Shown here: positions 7,203-18,846 of the stretch, in pieces
Position numbering within the stretch: position 1 is the first letter of the stretch
How the letters are laid out: every line of letters begins with the position of its first letter
Assembly: GCA_003243425.1 (NCBI GenBank)
Contig: QFQP01000002.1
Coordinates: 434,001-498,000 of the forward strand
Length of the DNA stretch: 64,000 bases
Direction: 5' to 3'
DNA from: Archangium gephyra
Lineage (GTDB): Bacteria > Myxococcota > Myxococcia > Myxococcales > Myxococcaceae
Position numbers and translations under genes: made by a program
The notes under the pieces: model-generated
What the model was told of the DNA's origin: nothing
The model's database searches: none
What the model saw: only the letters and a program-made list of their open reading frames with translations

Positions 7203-9520
7203 CAGGAGATCAGTTTCTCGAGGAGTTGTTCCGCCCGGCCACCCGTCGCGTCCTTCACGTCGAGCGTACGCGAGCGGTAGCTGACGTGCGCATCGGCCAG
7301 CACGCCCACCAGCCGTCCGACCAGCTTCTGCGCTTCGTCGCCCTGGGTCTCGGGCATCACCACCACGAACACCCCGTGACCGAGGTGGCCGACGAAATCA
7401 GGCGTTTCGATGTGCTGACGAATGGCGGCTGCGCAGCGGCCCGCGTCGTCACCGATGTTCGAGAGCGGCTTGAGCACCGCGAGCGTGAGCGGGCGCCCGT
7501 AACGCACGCTGCGGCTGAGCTCCTGCTCGAGCGCGTTGGCCACGCCGATGTGATCGTACAGCCCCGTCTCGGGATCGTTGCCGGGCCCCGCCGACAACTG
7601 GGGACGTGCGCGGCTGCGCTGAACGGCCGCCTGAACGCGGCTCAGCAACACGCTCGGAGGCAACGGCTTGGCGACGAAGTCGGCCGCACCCAGCTCCGCC
7701 GGGCGGACGCGCTCGGGGAGTTCGGGGCGCGCCGAGAGGAGAATGACGGGGATGTTCTCGGTCTCCGGCCGTGACTGCAGTTCGCGGAGTGCGTCCAGGC
7801 CGTCACGATTCGGCATGAAGACGTCCATGATGATCACGTCGGGCTGCAGCGCGCGGGCGCGCGAGACGGCCTCGTTGCCATCACGCGCCAGCTCCACACG
7901 GTAGTGACCCGACAGGCCCATGGTGGCGATGCGGCTGAAGATCGGGTCGTCGTCGACGAGGAGCACCAGCGGCTCGCTCTTGCGCGTGGGCAGCCCGCGC
8001 TGCTGACCGGCCGGCATGGGCAACGTGAACGCGAACACCGCGCCACCGTCAGCCGGAGCCTCCGCCCAGATCTCGCCGCCGTGACGCTCGACGAAATCGC
8101 GGCAGATCGACAACCCCAGACCGTTGGATCTGTCGAAGGCCATCAACACCGCGTTCGGGTCTTCGACCTTGCCGTCGTCACGAACCTCGATGAGCGCCAC
8201 GTCGCCATCGGGGCGCTTCCGGAGCCGGGCGCGCACCACGATCTCCTTCGCGCCCTTGCTGTGCTTGAGCGCGTTGGTGATGAGGTTCTGCAGCACCTGG
8301 CGAATCTTCTGCTCGTCGGCGAACACGTCGAGGCTCAAGGGCGCTTCGGTGCGAAGACCGACGCCCTTCTCCTTGGCCAGCAACTGGAGTTCGCGCGCTG
8401 CGTCCTGGCAGGCCTCGCTGACGTCGAACACGCGCGAGAACAACGCGATGCGGCCATCGGCCCCGCGCGCTGAATCGAGGAGGCTCTCGACGAGCATGAG
8501 CGCCTTCTTGGCCCCGCGCGAAATCGCGTCGGCGCTGGTCTGCTGCACCTGCGTCAACGTGCCGTCGGCAGAAAGAATGTGCGTGTAACCGATGATCACG
8601 CCGAGCGGCGCGCGCAGATCGTGGCTCAACACCGCCATGATCTCGTTCTTCTTCCGGTCGGCCGTGCGCAGCCGGTTGTTGGCCTCGACGAGCTCCTTGT
8701 AGCGCTCGACGTACGCGTCCTCGAGGGCCTCCTGGCTGCGAACCGCCGTCGCGTGAACCTGCTGCTGCTCGATGGCATTGGCGAGCGCCACACCGACGGC
8801 CTGCAGGTAATCGAGCTCTTCACGCTCCAGCGGCGTGTCGCGACGAACGACCAGCGCCGCGATCTCGCGCACGTCGGCGCTCAGCGGCACGACCCAGCCA
8901 CCGTCGATCTCGACCGGTAACCGGCTCTCGAGCGCGCGGCGATACGTGGGCGTCACCGCGAGATCGACCGGCGTGCGTTCGTTGCCGTCGATCAACAGGC
9001 CACGCGACATCACGCCGCCCTGCACCTGAAGCACGGCCACGCGCTCGCTGCCCAGCCCCTCGGACAGACGCGACGACACGGTGCGCACCAGCTCATCGAG
9101 CGCTACGCCCGACACCGACATGCGAGTCAGCTCGAGCATCAACTCGAGGCGCTTGCGGATCAGCTCGTCGAGCTCGACGGCCTTGCGCGCCTTGAGGCTG
9201 TTGGTCAGCAGCCGCTCGAGTGAATCGAACGACTCGGCCACGCCGTCGACGTCGAGGCGCTGCAGCGACGCGCGCCAGCCCTCCGTACCGTCGATGAGGA
9301 CCGGCACACGCCGCAGCTCGGGCCGCTTGCGCAGCTCCGCCAGCAGCGATGGAGCCACGCGCGCCGTCGACGCCAGCACCACCGCGTCGGGACGCTCGCG
9401 GTTGTGCAGCTCCTGAGCACCCGGGGCCGTGTCGCAGGTGTAGCCCCGGGCCTGAAGCCTCGAGACGATGGACTCCGCACGACTCCCCACAATCAAGACT
9501 CGACCAGTTCCGTTCACCAC
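7202..9520 (-). CDS. Hybrid histidine kinase with receiver and degenerate GGDEF-like C-terminus
   Basis: 772 residues, soluble. Order: a receiver-like domain without a clear phospho-aspartate (5-115), a GAF-like domain (about 130-255), HisKA with H300 in SHDLRAP, an HATPase domain (about 395-500) whose N-box is NLITNALKHS but whose G1 box is weak (DDGKV), a full receiver with D565, and a C-terminal domain (645-772) shaped like GGDEF but carrying GHGVF at the signature. The last domain should lack cyclase activity. It is transcribed into the TPR gene with a one-base overlap. A 138-base divergent promoter region separates it from the OmpA-family gene. The signal sensed is unknown. Confidence 0.85.
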   Translation of the reverse strand: MVNGTGRVLIVGSRAESIVSRLQARGYTCDTAPGAQELHNRERPDAVVLASTARVAPSLLAELRKRPELRRVPVLIDGTEGWRASLQRLDVDGVAESFDSLERLLTNSLKARKAVELDELIRKRLELMLELTRMSVSGVALDELVRTVSSRLSEGLGSERVAVLQVQGGVMSRGLLIDGNERTPVDLAVTPTYRRALESRLPVEIDGGWVVPLSADVREIAALVVRRDTPLEREELDYLQAVGVALANAIEQQQVHATAVRSQEALEDAYVERYKELVEANNRLRTADRKKNEIMAVLSHDLRAPLGVIIGYTHILSADGTLTQVQQTSADAISRGAKKALMLVESLLDSARGADGRIALFSRVFDVSEACQDAARELQLLAKEKGVGLRTEAPLSLDVFADEQKIRQVLQNLITNALKHSKGAKEIVVRARLRKRPDGDVALIEVRDDGKVEDPNAVLMAFDRSNGLGLSICRDFVERHGGEIWAEAPADGGAVFAFTLPMPAGQQRGLPTRKSEPLVLLVDDDPIFSRIATMGLSGHYRVELARDGNEAVSRARALQPDVIIMDVFMPNRDGLDALRELQSRPETENIPVILLSARPELPERVRPAELGAADFVAKPLPPSVLLSRVQAAVQRSRARPQLSAGPGNDPETGLYDHIGVANALEQELSRSVRYGRPLTLAVLKPLSNIGDDAGRCAAAIRQHIETPDFVGHLGHGVFVVVMPETQGDEAQKLVGRLVGVLADAHVSYRSRTLDVKDATGGRAEQLLEKLIS

Positions 9521-9658
9521 GTGTCAGTCTAATCACGACGGCGGCGCGACGGCACAGACCCAATGTTGCGGAGGTCTGTAGAAACACGACGAAATCTCGG
9601 GTCCCGCCGGGAGTGTCGGCTACAGTGCGCGCGGCCGCTTTTTCGCCCCTTGGGTCCC

Positions 9659-11814
<2,156 letters not shown>

Positions 11815-11815
<1 letters not shown>

Positions 11816-13452
11816 TGAAGCGTCTGCTCCAACTGCTGCCCTTTGCGTTGATGGCCGTCGGCTGTGACGACAAGCCACCGCCGCCTCCGCCGCCGACGCC
11901 GCCCCAGGTGTTCATCACCGTCCTGGAGTCGAACGTCATCGGCGGCCAGGTGCGCGGCAGGGTCAACGTGAGCGGCTGCACGTCGATCGCCGGGCTCGAG
12001 CTGCTGGAGCAGGACAACTTCCTGGTGAACATCGGCAACCCCGATGGTGGCACCAGGACGCCCGTCGACTTCGCGTTGTCGCCGGGTTCGTTCTCACATC
12101 TGTACGGTCAGCGCGGCATCGCCACCTCACTCACGCTCAAGGCGAAGGTGACGTGCAACGACGCGCGCACCAACAACTCGCAGCCGGTGGGCGTGAAGTT
12201 CTTTCCCATCAGCTCACGCGTCACGTCGACCACACCGGGTGAGCAGGCCGTGCCCGACTCGTTCATCGCGGAAGGAGGCATCGGTGGCACGCAGGTCACC
12301 TTCCTGGGCTGCGCGTTGACGAGCACCGGTGGCACCACGCTGGCGCGCGTGAACGCGTCGGGCCAGCTGGTTGGCTTCGCAGGCGCGATTCCCTTCGACT
12401 GCAACGGCTCGACGATCATCACCGAGAAGAGCCAGGTCACCGGCACGCGCTGGGTGCTGCAGCCGGGCGTCGGCGTGTACTCCATCAATCAGAACCTCGA
12501 CATCGGTCGCCAGCGGGCGGGCAAGGCAGCCCGCATCGGGGTCGGCAAGAACGGCTCGGCGGTGGTGTGGTTCGACGAAGAGGCCACCATGCAGCGCGTC
12601 GAGAAGCTCGACCCGCTCCCCGGCAGTTCGAACGAGTGGGCGTACCAGACCGGCGGCATCATGAACTCCACGCCCATCATCGACGAAGGCGCGAACGTGG
12701 TGATGTTCAGCCAGTGGTACGACGAGATCGGCACCACCAAGTCGCAGACGCTGGTGTTCAAGCTGAACTACCTCACCGGCGCGCTGCTGAACCCCTACCC
12801 CGGTTCGCAGCAGCCTCCGGTGCTGTACCAGCAGATGCACTCCAGCGACCCCATCGACGTGAAGATCAAGCCCGAGGGCACCTTCAACGCCAACGGCTCG
12901 CTCTTCACGCTGCCGCTGATGTCGAACGCCGGCGGCGTGTTGTCGACCACCATCGTCAGCTGCCCGACCGACGGCCCGCTCTGTGGGCCGGGGAACATGC
13001 GCTGGTCGTCACCGACGTTGCCGACGCGGCTCGCGCAGGTCGTGCCTTTCTCGCAGGGCAACATCCTCGCGGCGATTGGCCCGTACGCCGTCTACTTCCT
13101 CAACACCCAGACCGGCGCCGTGACGAACCTGGGTGAGGTGCCGCTGGTGCCGGCGGGGTCGAACATCGTGCTCGACGTGCAGCCGGGCCTCGACACCGAC
13201 TTCTACGTGCTCACGGGCCCCAACTTCGGCGACAACGTGCCGAGCTACGCGAACGAGATCATCGCCGTCGATTCGCCGCAGGCCGGCGAGCTGTGGCGCG
13301 TCGAGTACGGCAGCGGCGAGAACTATTTGAACGGCATGACCATCGGCATCGACGAGGCCAAGACGGTGTGGATGCGGGTCGGCACCGATCTCGTCAAGCC
13401 GTTGAGCAACGCCGAGTACCGCACGGCGCGCGGGCCGACGCGGCTGCCCTGA
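11815..13452 (+). CDS. Lipoprotein of unknown function
   Basis: About 545 residues. The N-terminus is a lipoprotein signal peptide with lipobox LMAVGC, followed by a proline run. The ATG at 11815 shares a base with the OmpA-gene stop codon; a GTG at 11812 is an equally possible start. The rest is rich in Gly, Thr, Asn and Val with repeated short beta-like segments, perhaps a propeller, and no motif I recognise. Its overlap with the OmpA-family gene suggests that both work at the outer membrane. It converges on tlyA with a 2-base gap, so no terminator separates them. Confidence 0.7.
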
Positions 13453-13454
13453 CG

Positions 13455-14189
13455 TCACCGCTTCGTCGCGACCAACAACGCTTCCACGTTTCCAGCGGGC
13501 CCGGGAACCGGCGAGTCGATGACGCCGAGTTCTTCGAGCCCGCGGTCTTTCACGAAGCTGCGGATGCGATCGATCGCGTTCTGACGTGCCACCGGGTCTC
13601 GCACCACGCCGCCCTTGTCGATGTTGGCGGGCCCCACTTCGAACTGCGGCTTCACGAGGGCGACGAGCCGACCGTTCTTCTCGAGCCTGGGCAGCACCGA
13701 CGGCAGCACGAGCTCGAGTGAAATGAAGCTGACGTCGATGACGATCACCTGCACCGGCTCGGGAAGATCTTCGTCGGTGAGGTGACGCGCGTTGACGCGT
13801 TCACGGCTGATGACGCGCGGGTCTTTTCGGAGCTTCTCGTGCAGCTGGCCCCACCCCACGTCGATCGCGTGCACGCGCACCGCGCCTTCCTGGAGCAGGC
13901 AGTCGGTGAACCCGCCGGTGCTGGCCCCGATGTCGGCGCAGACCGCGCCACGCACGTCGAGCGAGAACGCATCGAGCGCGCCCTTGAGCTTGAGACCGCC
14001 GCGCGAAACGTACGGCAGCACTTCACCTTTGAGCCGCAGCTCGGCCTCCACGGGAACGCGCGTGCCGGGCTTGTCGACGCGCTGGTCGTTCACCACCACC
14101 TGCCCCGCGAGAATCAACGCCTGCGCCCGGGTGCGCGTCTCGGCGAGCCCGCGTTCGTGCACGAGCACGTCGAGACGTTCTTTCTTCAC
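13455..14189 (-). CDS. tlyA: TlyA-family rRNA 2'-O-methyltransferase / hemolysin-like
   Basis: 244 residues from the GTG at 14189, which overlaps the dxs stop by four bases; this start fits the family length of about 245-270. Residues 3-60 are an S4 RNA-binding domain (LDVLVHERGLAETRTRAQAL). Residues 62-240 are an FtsJ/RrmJ-type methyltransferase with the SAM-binding motif ADIGASTGGFTDCL, followed by IDVGWGQLH and LVKPQFE. TlyA enzymes methylate the ribose of 16S and 23S rRNA cytidines. Last gene of the xseA-xseB-ispA-dxs-tlyA run, an order seen in many bacteria. Confidence 0.92.
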   Translation of the reverse strand: MKKERLDVLVHERGLAETRTRAQALILAGQVVVNDQRVDKPGTRVPVEAELRLKGEVLPYVSRGGLKLKGALDAFSLDVRGAVCADIGASTGGFTDCLLQEGAVRVHAIDVGWGQLHEKLRKDPRVISRERVNARHLTDEDLPEPVQVIVIDVSFISLELVLPSVLPRLEKNGRLVALVKPQFEVGPANIDKGGVVRDPVARQNAIDRIRSFVKDRGLEELGVIDSPVPGPAGNVEALLVATKR

Positions 14190-15901
14190 GACGTGACTCC
14201 CAGCAGGCGCCGAGCGGCCCGCGCAAGACCGTCGGCGTCGAGACCGAGCGCCTTTCGCTGCGCCCGCGCCTCGCCATGACGGACGAACTCGTCTTCGGGC
14301 AGACCGAGGCGAACGACGGGCCCACCAACCCCGGCTTCGAGCACCGCGGCGCCCAGCCCGCCCCGCGTGGTTCCTTCTTCCACGGTGATGAGGGGCCCCG
14401 CGTCGCGCAGTCGACCCACCAGCGCCTCGTCGAGCGGGAGTCGGCCCACGTCGACCACCGACCAGTTGGTGCCGGCCGCAGCCTCGAGCGCCACCGACAC
14501 CATGGTGCCGAGCGCCACGAAGTGCAGCGGCGAGCCGGCATGGGTGACGAGCCACCGAGGCGCACCGTCGGCGGCGCACGGGGCCGCAGCGTCGGGAACG
14601 GTGCCGCGAGGAAAGCGAATCGCACAGGGCCCTGACGACGAGAGTGCGCGCGCGAGGAGCGAGCCCACGTCTTCGGCCCACACCGGCGCGAACTGGGTGA
14701 TGCCGGGAATCATGCGGAGCTGCGCCACGTCGTACGCGCCCTGGTGCGTCGCTCCGTCAGCACCGACGAGCCCTGCGCGATCGACGGCGAACACCACGGG
14801 CAGTCGGGGCAGCGCCACGTCGTGAATCACCTGGTCGATCGCTCGCTGAAGGAACGTCGAATAGATGCAGACGACCGGCTTGAGCCCGGCGTGCGCGAGC
14901 CCCGCCGCGAACGTCACCGCGTGTTGCTCGGCGATGCCGACGTCGAACACGCGTCTGGGAAAGCGGGCCTTGAGCGTGGTGAGCGCGCTGCCTTCCAGCA
15001 TCGCCGGCGTGACCGCCACGACCCGCGCATCACGTTCCATCGCAGCGGCGAGCTCGGAGGCGAACCGCTCCGTCCACGTGGTGTGACCGCCACGGCTGCG
15101 CACCAGCTTGCCGTCGCGGAGCTCGTAGGGCCCCATGGCGTGACCGCGGGTGGCGAGGTCGAGCTCCGCCGGCTCGAAGCCGCGACCCTTCTGGGTGCGC
15201 ACGTGCACGGCGATGGGCTTCTGACACTTCTTTGCCAGGGTCAGCGCGTCGTCGAGCGCAGGCAGGTCATGACCGTCGACCGGACCGAGGTAGGTGAAGC
15301 CCAGCGACTCGAAGAACGCCCGCGGCTGCTCGACGAGCATGCGCTCCACCGCGCCCACGTTGCGCGAGATGCTCATGCCGTTGTCGTTGATGACGAGCTT
15401 CACCGGCAGTTCGCTGGTGACGGCGTTGTTCAACGCTTCGAACGTCAACCCGCCGGTCAGCGCGCCATCACCGACGATCGCCACCACGTCACCAGGCTGC
15501 TGTTGCTGACGCTTGGCCTCGAGAATGCCGAGCCCTACCGACAGCGCCGTGCACGCGTGGCCGGCAGCGAAGGCGTCGTGCTCACTCTCGGCGGGGTCGA
15601 GAAATGGCGCCACGCCTCCCTGCTGCCGCAGCGAGTTGATGCGCGCGCGACGGCCCGTGAGCAGCTTGTGCGCGTAGGTCTGATGCCCGACGTCGAACAC
15701 CAGGCGATCGACGGGCGACTTGAACACCCGGTGCAGCGCCACGGTCAGCTCCACGGTGCCCAGCGATGCGCCGAGATGCCCGCCGACGCGGCCACACACG
15801 TCGATGATCGCCTGACGCAGCTCCGAACAGAGCTGCGGCAACTCGCTGGCCGGCAGTGCCCGGAGATCGCGCGGCGAGTCGATCTGTTCGAGCAACCCCA
15901 C
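14186..15901 (-). CDS. dxs: 1-deoxy-D-xylulose-5-phosphate synthase
   Basis: 571 residues from a GTG start, somewhat shorter than the 620 residues of E. coli Dxs. The enzyme condenses pyruvate and glyceraldehyde 3-phosphate, with thiamine diphosphate, to start the MEP isoprenoid pathway. Visible signatures: FDVGHQTYAHKLLTGR near the N-terminus, the TPP motif GDGALTGG, GMSISRNVG, the second-domain DVGIAEQHAVTFAAG, and DRAGLVGADGATHQG. It lies 6 bases downstream of the polyprenyl synthase gene, so supply and first use of isoprenoid precursors are co-expressed. Confidence 0.96.
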   Translation of the reverse strand: MGLLEQIDSPRDLRALPASELPQLCSELRQAIIDVCGRVGGHLGASLGTVELTVALHRVFKSPVDRLVFDVGHQTYAHKLLTGRRARINSLRQQGGVAPFLDPAESEHDAFAAGHACTALSVGLGILEAKRQQQQPGDVVAIVGDGALTGGLTFEALNNAVTSELPVKLVINDNGMSISRNVGAVERMLVEQPRAFFESLGFTYLGPVDGHDLPALDDALTLAKKCQKPIAVHVRTQKGRGFEPAELDLATRGHAMGPYELRDGKLVRSRGGHTTWTERFASELAAAMERDARVVAVTPAMLEGSALTTLKARFPRRVFDVGIAEQHAVTFAAGLAHAGLKPVVCIYSTFLQRAIDQVIHDVALPRLPVVFAVDRAGLVGADGATHQGAYDVAQLRMIPGITQFAPVWAEDVGSLLARALSSSGPCAIRFPRGTVPDAAAPCAADGAPRWLVTHAGSPLHFVALGTMVSVALEAAAGTNWSVVDVGRLPLDEALVGRLRDAGPLITVEEGTTRGGLGAAVLEAGVGGPVVRLGLPEDEFVRHGEARAQRKALGLDADGLARAARRLLGVTS

Positions 15902-15907
15902 GACTGC

Positions 15908-16810
15908 TCAGCTCTTGCGTTCGATGGAGTAGCGCGCGAGCGCGGCCAACGGCCCCGGCGTGGTCTCGATGACGCGCAGCGCTTCGAGTGCACGCTCGAC
16001 CTGCTCTTGGGCCATCGAGCGTGCCTTGTCGAGGCCCACGACGGCTGGATACGTGTGACGACCCGCGGCCGCATCAGCGCCGGTGGGCTTGCCCATCGCT
16101 TCCGCGCTCGCCGTCACGTCGAGCACGTCGTCGGCGATCTGAAACGCGAGCCCGACGGCGTCACCGTAACGATCCGCCGCGGCCAGCTGCGCATCTGACG
16201 CACCCGCAGCCAGCGCACCCATGCGACAGGCGGCCTTGATGAGGGCACCGGTCTTCATGCGGTGCAGACGGTTCAGGTAGTCGAGGTCGGCGGGGCGGTC
16301 GTCGTCGATGTCGAGCACCTGCCCACCGACCATGCCCGCAGCGCCCGAGGCCACCGCGAGTTCACCGACCAGGCGGCCACGCAGCGCAAGCTCCGCCGGT
16401 GCGCCGTTGGCAAGAATCGCAAAGGCCTCGGTGAGCAACGCGTCGCCCGCGAGAATCGCCATCGCCTCGCCATGCGCCTTGTGGTTCGTCGGCCGGCCAC
16501 GGCGGAGATCGTCATCGTCCATCGCCGGCAGATCGTCGTGAATCAACGAGTAGGTGTGGATCGCCTCGAGCGCCGCGGCTGCGTCGTTGGCCACCACGCC
16601 AGCGCCCCCCGTCGCTCCAGAGACGGCGTCGGCGAACGCGAGGCACAGAATCGGGCGCAGCCGTTTACCGCCATCGAGGTACGAGTACCGCATCGCCGCC
16701 GAAAGGCGCGGAGGCGTGCGCATCGCCGCGTACTCCATGCGCTCCAACAACACGTCTTCGACGCGGCGCTGCTGCCCGGGGAGCCAGGCGTCCAGAGAGA
16801 ATTCACTCAT
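15908..16810 (-). CDS. ispA: Polyprenyl (farnesyl/geranylgeranyl) diphosphate synthase
   Basis: 300 residues, all-helical trans-prenyltransferase. The first aspartate-rich motif is DDLPAMDDDDLRRG (from residue 92) and the second is FQIADDVLD. GGKRLRP (residues 48-54) binds isopentenyl diphosphate. The enzyme extends DMAPP or GPP with IPP. Chain length is most likely C15 or C20; the residues before the first motif (HTYSLI) do not decide it for me. It sits between xseB and dxs in the usual conserved cluster, with 10 and 6 base gaps. Confidence 0.92.
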   Translation of the reverse strand: MSEFSLDAWLPGQQRRVEDVLLERMEYAAMRTPPRLSAAMRYSYLDGGKRLRPILCLAFADAVSGATGGAGVVANDAAAALEAIHTYSLIHDDLPAMDDDDLRRGRPTNHKAHGEAMAILAGDALLTEAFAILANGAPAELALRGRLVGELAVASGAAGMVGGQVLDIDDDRPADLDYLNRLHRMKTGALIKAACRMGALAAGASDAQLAAADRYGDAVGLAFQIADDVLDVTASAEAMGKPTGADAAAGRHTYPAVVGLDKARSMAQEQVERALEALRVIETTPGPLAALARYSIERKS

Positions 16811-16820
16811 GTCGGCACCT

Positions 16821-17159
16821 TCAGAATGGAACGTCGTCTTCGAGCTCGGCGACCGGGGCCGGGGAAGGCGTCGTCACGGGTTTCTTCGCGGGCGCAGCGA
16901 CGCGCGGCGGTTCGACGGCCGCCGTCTCGGCGACCTTCAGGGGCACCGTGCGACCGTCGTCGGACAAGAGCTGCTCGATGCGCTTTTCCGCGTCACCCAG
17001 AATGCCCTCGGCCTGCTTCACCAGGCCGATGCCCTGCTCGAACCGCTCGAGCGACTCTTCGAGCGAGAGTTCTCCACCTTCGAGGGACTCCACGATCTGC
17101 TGGAGCCGCGTGACGACTTCGCCGTACTGCCCGCGCGCTGCATTCTTTTCCTTCGCCAC
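16821..17159 (-). CDS. xseB: Exodeoxyribonuclease VII small subunit with SSB-like C-terminal tip
   Basis: 112 residues from the GTG at 17159, with a GGTAGGGG stretch upstream; the longer frame from 17213 would overlap xseA and begins with arginine-rich sequence. Residues about 8-65 are the typical two-helix XseB core (EVVTRLQQIVESLEGGELSLE). The remaining 45 residues are an alanine/proline-rich linker ending in ELEDDVPF. That ending closely resembles the acidic tip of single-stranded-DNA-binding protein (consensus DDDIPF), which recruits DNA-processing enzymes. XseB normally ends soon after its helices, so the tail is unusual. Confidence 0.92.
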   Translation of the reverse strand: MAKEKNAARGQYGEVVTRLQQIVESLEGGELSLEESLERFEQGIGLVKQAEGILGDAEKRIEQLLSDDGRTVPLKVAETAAVEPPRVAAPAKKPVTTPSPAPVAELEDDVPF

Positions 17160-17175
17160 GGAGCGACCCCTACCA

Positions 17176-18846
17176 CTACTTCTGCTTCGGCTCGATGCCC
17201 GTGACCTGCACACGCAGCGTGTCGCGCTCCAGGCGCAGCCGCAGCTGTTCGCCGGGCTTCACGTCGCTCCCGGCGCGCACCACGTGGCCATCGTCGCGCT
17301 GCGCGATGGCATAGCCGCGACCGAGCACCTTGAGCGGGCTGAGCGCGTCGAGCTTGGAAGCGGCGAGGCCGAGTTCTCGACGCCACGACGCGACCGCTTC
17401 CCGACGGGCGCCATCGAGCCGCCGTGAGAGCTGTTGAAGCTCGCCGCGCGCCCACTGAATTCGCAGCCGGGGGTTGTGACGTTCGAGCGAGACCTTCAGG
17501 GCCGCGACGTCGCGACGACCGTCTTTGAGCGCGCGCTCGGCTTCACGAACCAGCGACTGACGGAGCTCGACCACCCTCGCCCGCCGGGCCTTGAGCTGCG
17601 CCTGCGGCTGCACGCGCTGCAGACGTTCACGCAACTGCGAGAGCTGCAGGCCGTCGTTGCGGTGCTTGCGGCGGAGCACGTTGCGCATGCGCTCCGCCGA
17701 TTGCGACAGCGAGATGAGCTGGCTCGACAAGCGCCGGCGCGGGTCGCCGAGCCCGTTGCGCAGGTGCCGCAACTCCGACCGCTCGTGAACGATGGCCTTC
17801 TCGGTGGCCTTGACCATGCGCAGCCGCAGCGTCGCCAGGCGCGTCTCCAGCTCGATGAGCGAGGGCGCCACGAGCTCCGCGGCGGCCGACGGCGTGGGCG
17901 CCCGGAGGTCAGCGACCAGATCGCACAGCGTGGTGTCGATCTCGTGCCCGACGGCCGAGACGACCGGCACCGGGCAGTCCCAGATGGCGCGAACCACCGG
18001 CTCTTCGTTGAAGGTCCACAGGTCGTCGACGCTCCCGCCACCACGGGTGACGACGATCACGTCCACGTCACTCTTCGCAAGCCACCGCAAGGCGCGGCGA
18101 AGCTCGAACGCTGCGCCATCACCCTGAACGCGGGCGTCGGCGACCAGCACCGAGAGTCTGGGGTGCCGTCGGTGCAACACCTTGAGGAAGTCCCGGAGCG
18201 CGGCGCCGGTGACGCTGGTCACCACGCCGATGCGACGCGGAATCAGTGGCAACGGCCGTACCGGCCGAATGCGCTGATCGCCGATCAGACCTTCCTTCAG
18301 CAGCTTCTGTTTCAGTTGCTCGAAGGCGAGCGCCTGCGCGCCGACGCCTTCGGGCTCGATGCGATTGACGATGAGCGAGTAGCGGCCCTGCGGCTCGTAC
18401 ACGTCGAGGTTGCCCTCGATGATCACCGACAGGCCGTCTTTGAGCTGAAACCGGAGCTTCTGCGCGGCCGTCGCCCACAGCTTCACGTCGATCGCCGCAC
18501 GCGCATCTTTGAGCGTGAAGTACAGGTGACCGCGAGCGTTCGTACCGCGGAAGTTCGAGACCTCGCCGCGCACCAACACGCGGCTGAACTCCGGCTCCAG
18601 AACGTCCTTCACCTGAGACGTCAGCTCCGAGACGGACAACACCCGGGGCGCCGCTCGCGCCGCAGGCGGCGGAGGTGCCACGACCGTTTTCGGAGGCTCA
18701 ACGCGGCGCCACGCGGGCGTGCGTGGCGCTTCCTGGGCAGGCGCTGCCGCGGGCGGCGGCTTTGCAACTTCCGCGACGCGCTTGGGTGACTCTTTCTGTG
18801 GCTCGGGGAGCGACCCGAACAGATCGCCCTGGCGCGACGAGCTCAT
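17176..18846 (-). CDS. xseA: Exodeoxyribonuclease VII large subunit
   Basis: 556 residues, longer than the roughly 400-460 usual. Residues 1-75 are a proline/alanine-rich extension that begins with QGDLF at positions 6-10. Residues about 78-180 form the OB-fold (RGEVSNFRG, GHLYFTLKD). The catalytic domain follows, with RIGVVTSVTGAALRD, TRGGGSVDDLWTFNEEP and SAVGHEIDTTLCD. A long coiled-coil region (about 330-480) binds XseB, and the C-terminal strand segment holds LGRGYAIA. The complex degrades single-stranded DNA from both ends. The start overlaps the FHA-TPR gene stop by four bases. Confidence 0.95.
   Translation of the reverse strand: MSSSRQGDLFGSLPEPQKESPKRVAEVAKPPPAAAPAQEAPRTPAWRRVEPPKTVVAPPPPAARAAPRVLSVSELTSQVKDVLEPEFSRVLVRGEVSNFRGTNARGHLYFTLKDARAAIDVKLWATAAQKLRFQLKDGLSVIIEGNLDVYEPQGRYSLIVNRIEPEGVGAQALAFEQLKQKLLKEGLIGDQRIRPVRPLPLIPRRIGVVTSVTGAALRDFLKVLHRRHPRLSVLVADARVQGDGAAFELRRALRWLAKSDVDVIVVTRGGGSVDDLWTFNEEPVVRAIWDCPVPVVSAVGHEIDTTLCDLVADLRAPTPSAAAELVAPSLIELETRLATLRLRMVKATEKAIVHERSELRHLRNGLGDPRRRLSSQLISLSQSAERMRNVLRRKHRNDGLQLSQLRERLQRVQPQAQLKARRARVVELRQSLVREAERALKDGRRDVAALKVSLERHNPRLRIQWARGELQQLSRRLDGARREAVASWRRELGLAASKLDALSPLKVLGRGYAIAQRDDGHVVRAGSDVKPGEQLRLRLERDTLRVQVTGIEPKQK

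Noticed and set aside
14744..16198. Plus-strand frame opposite dxs and the polyprenyl synthase
   Set aside because: Shadow of two certain enzyme genes.
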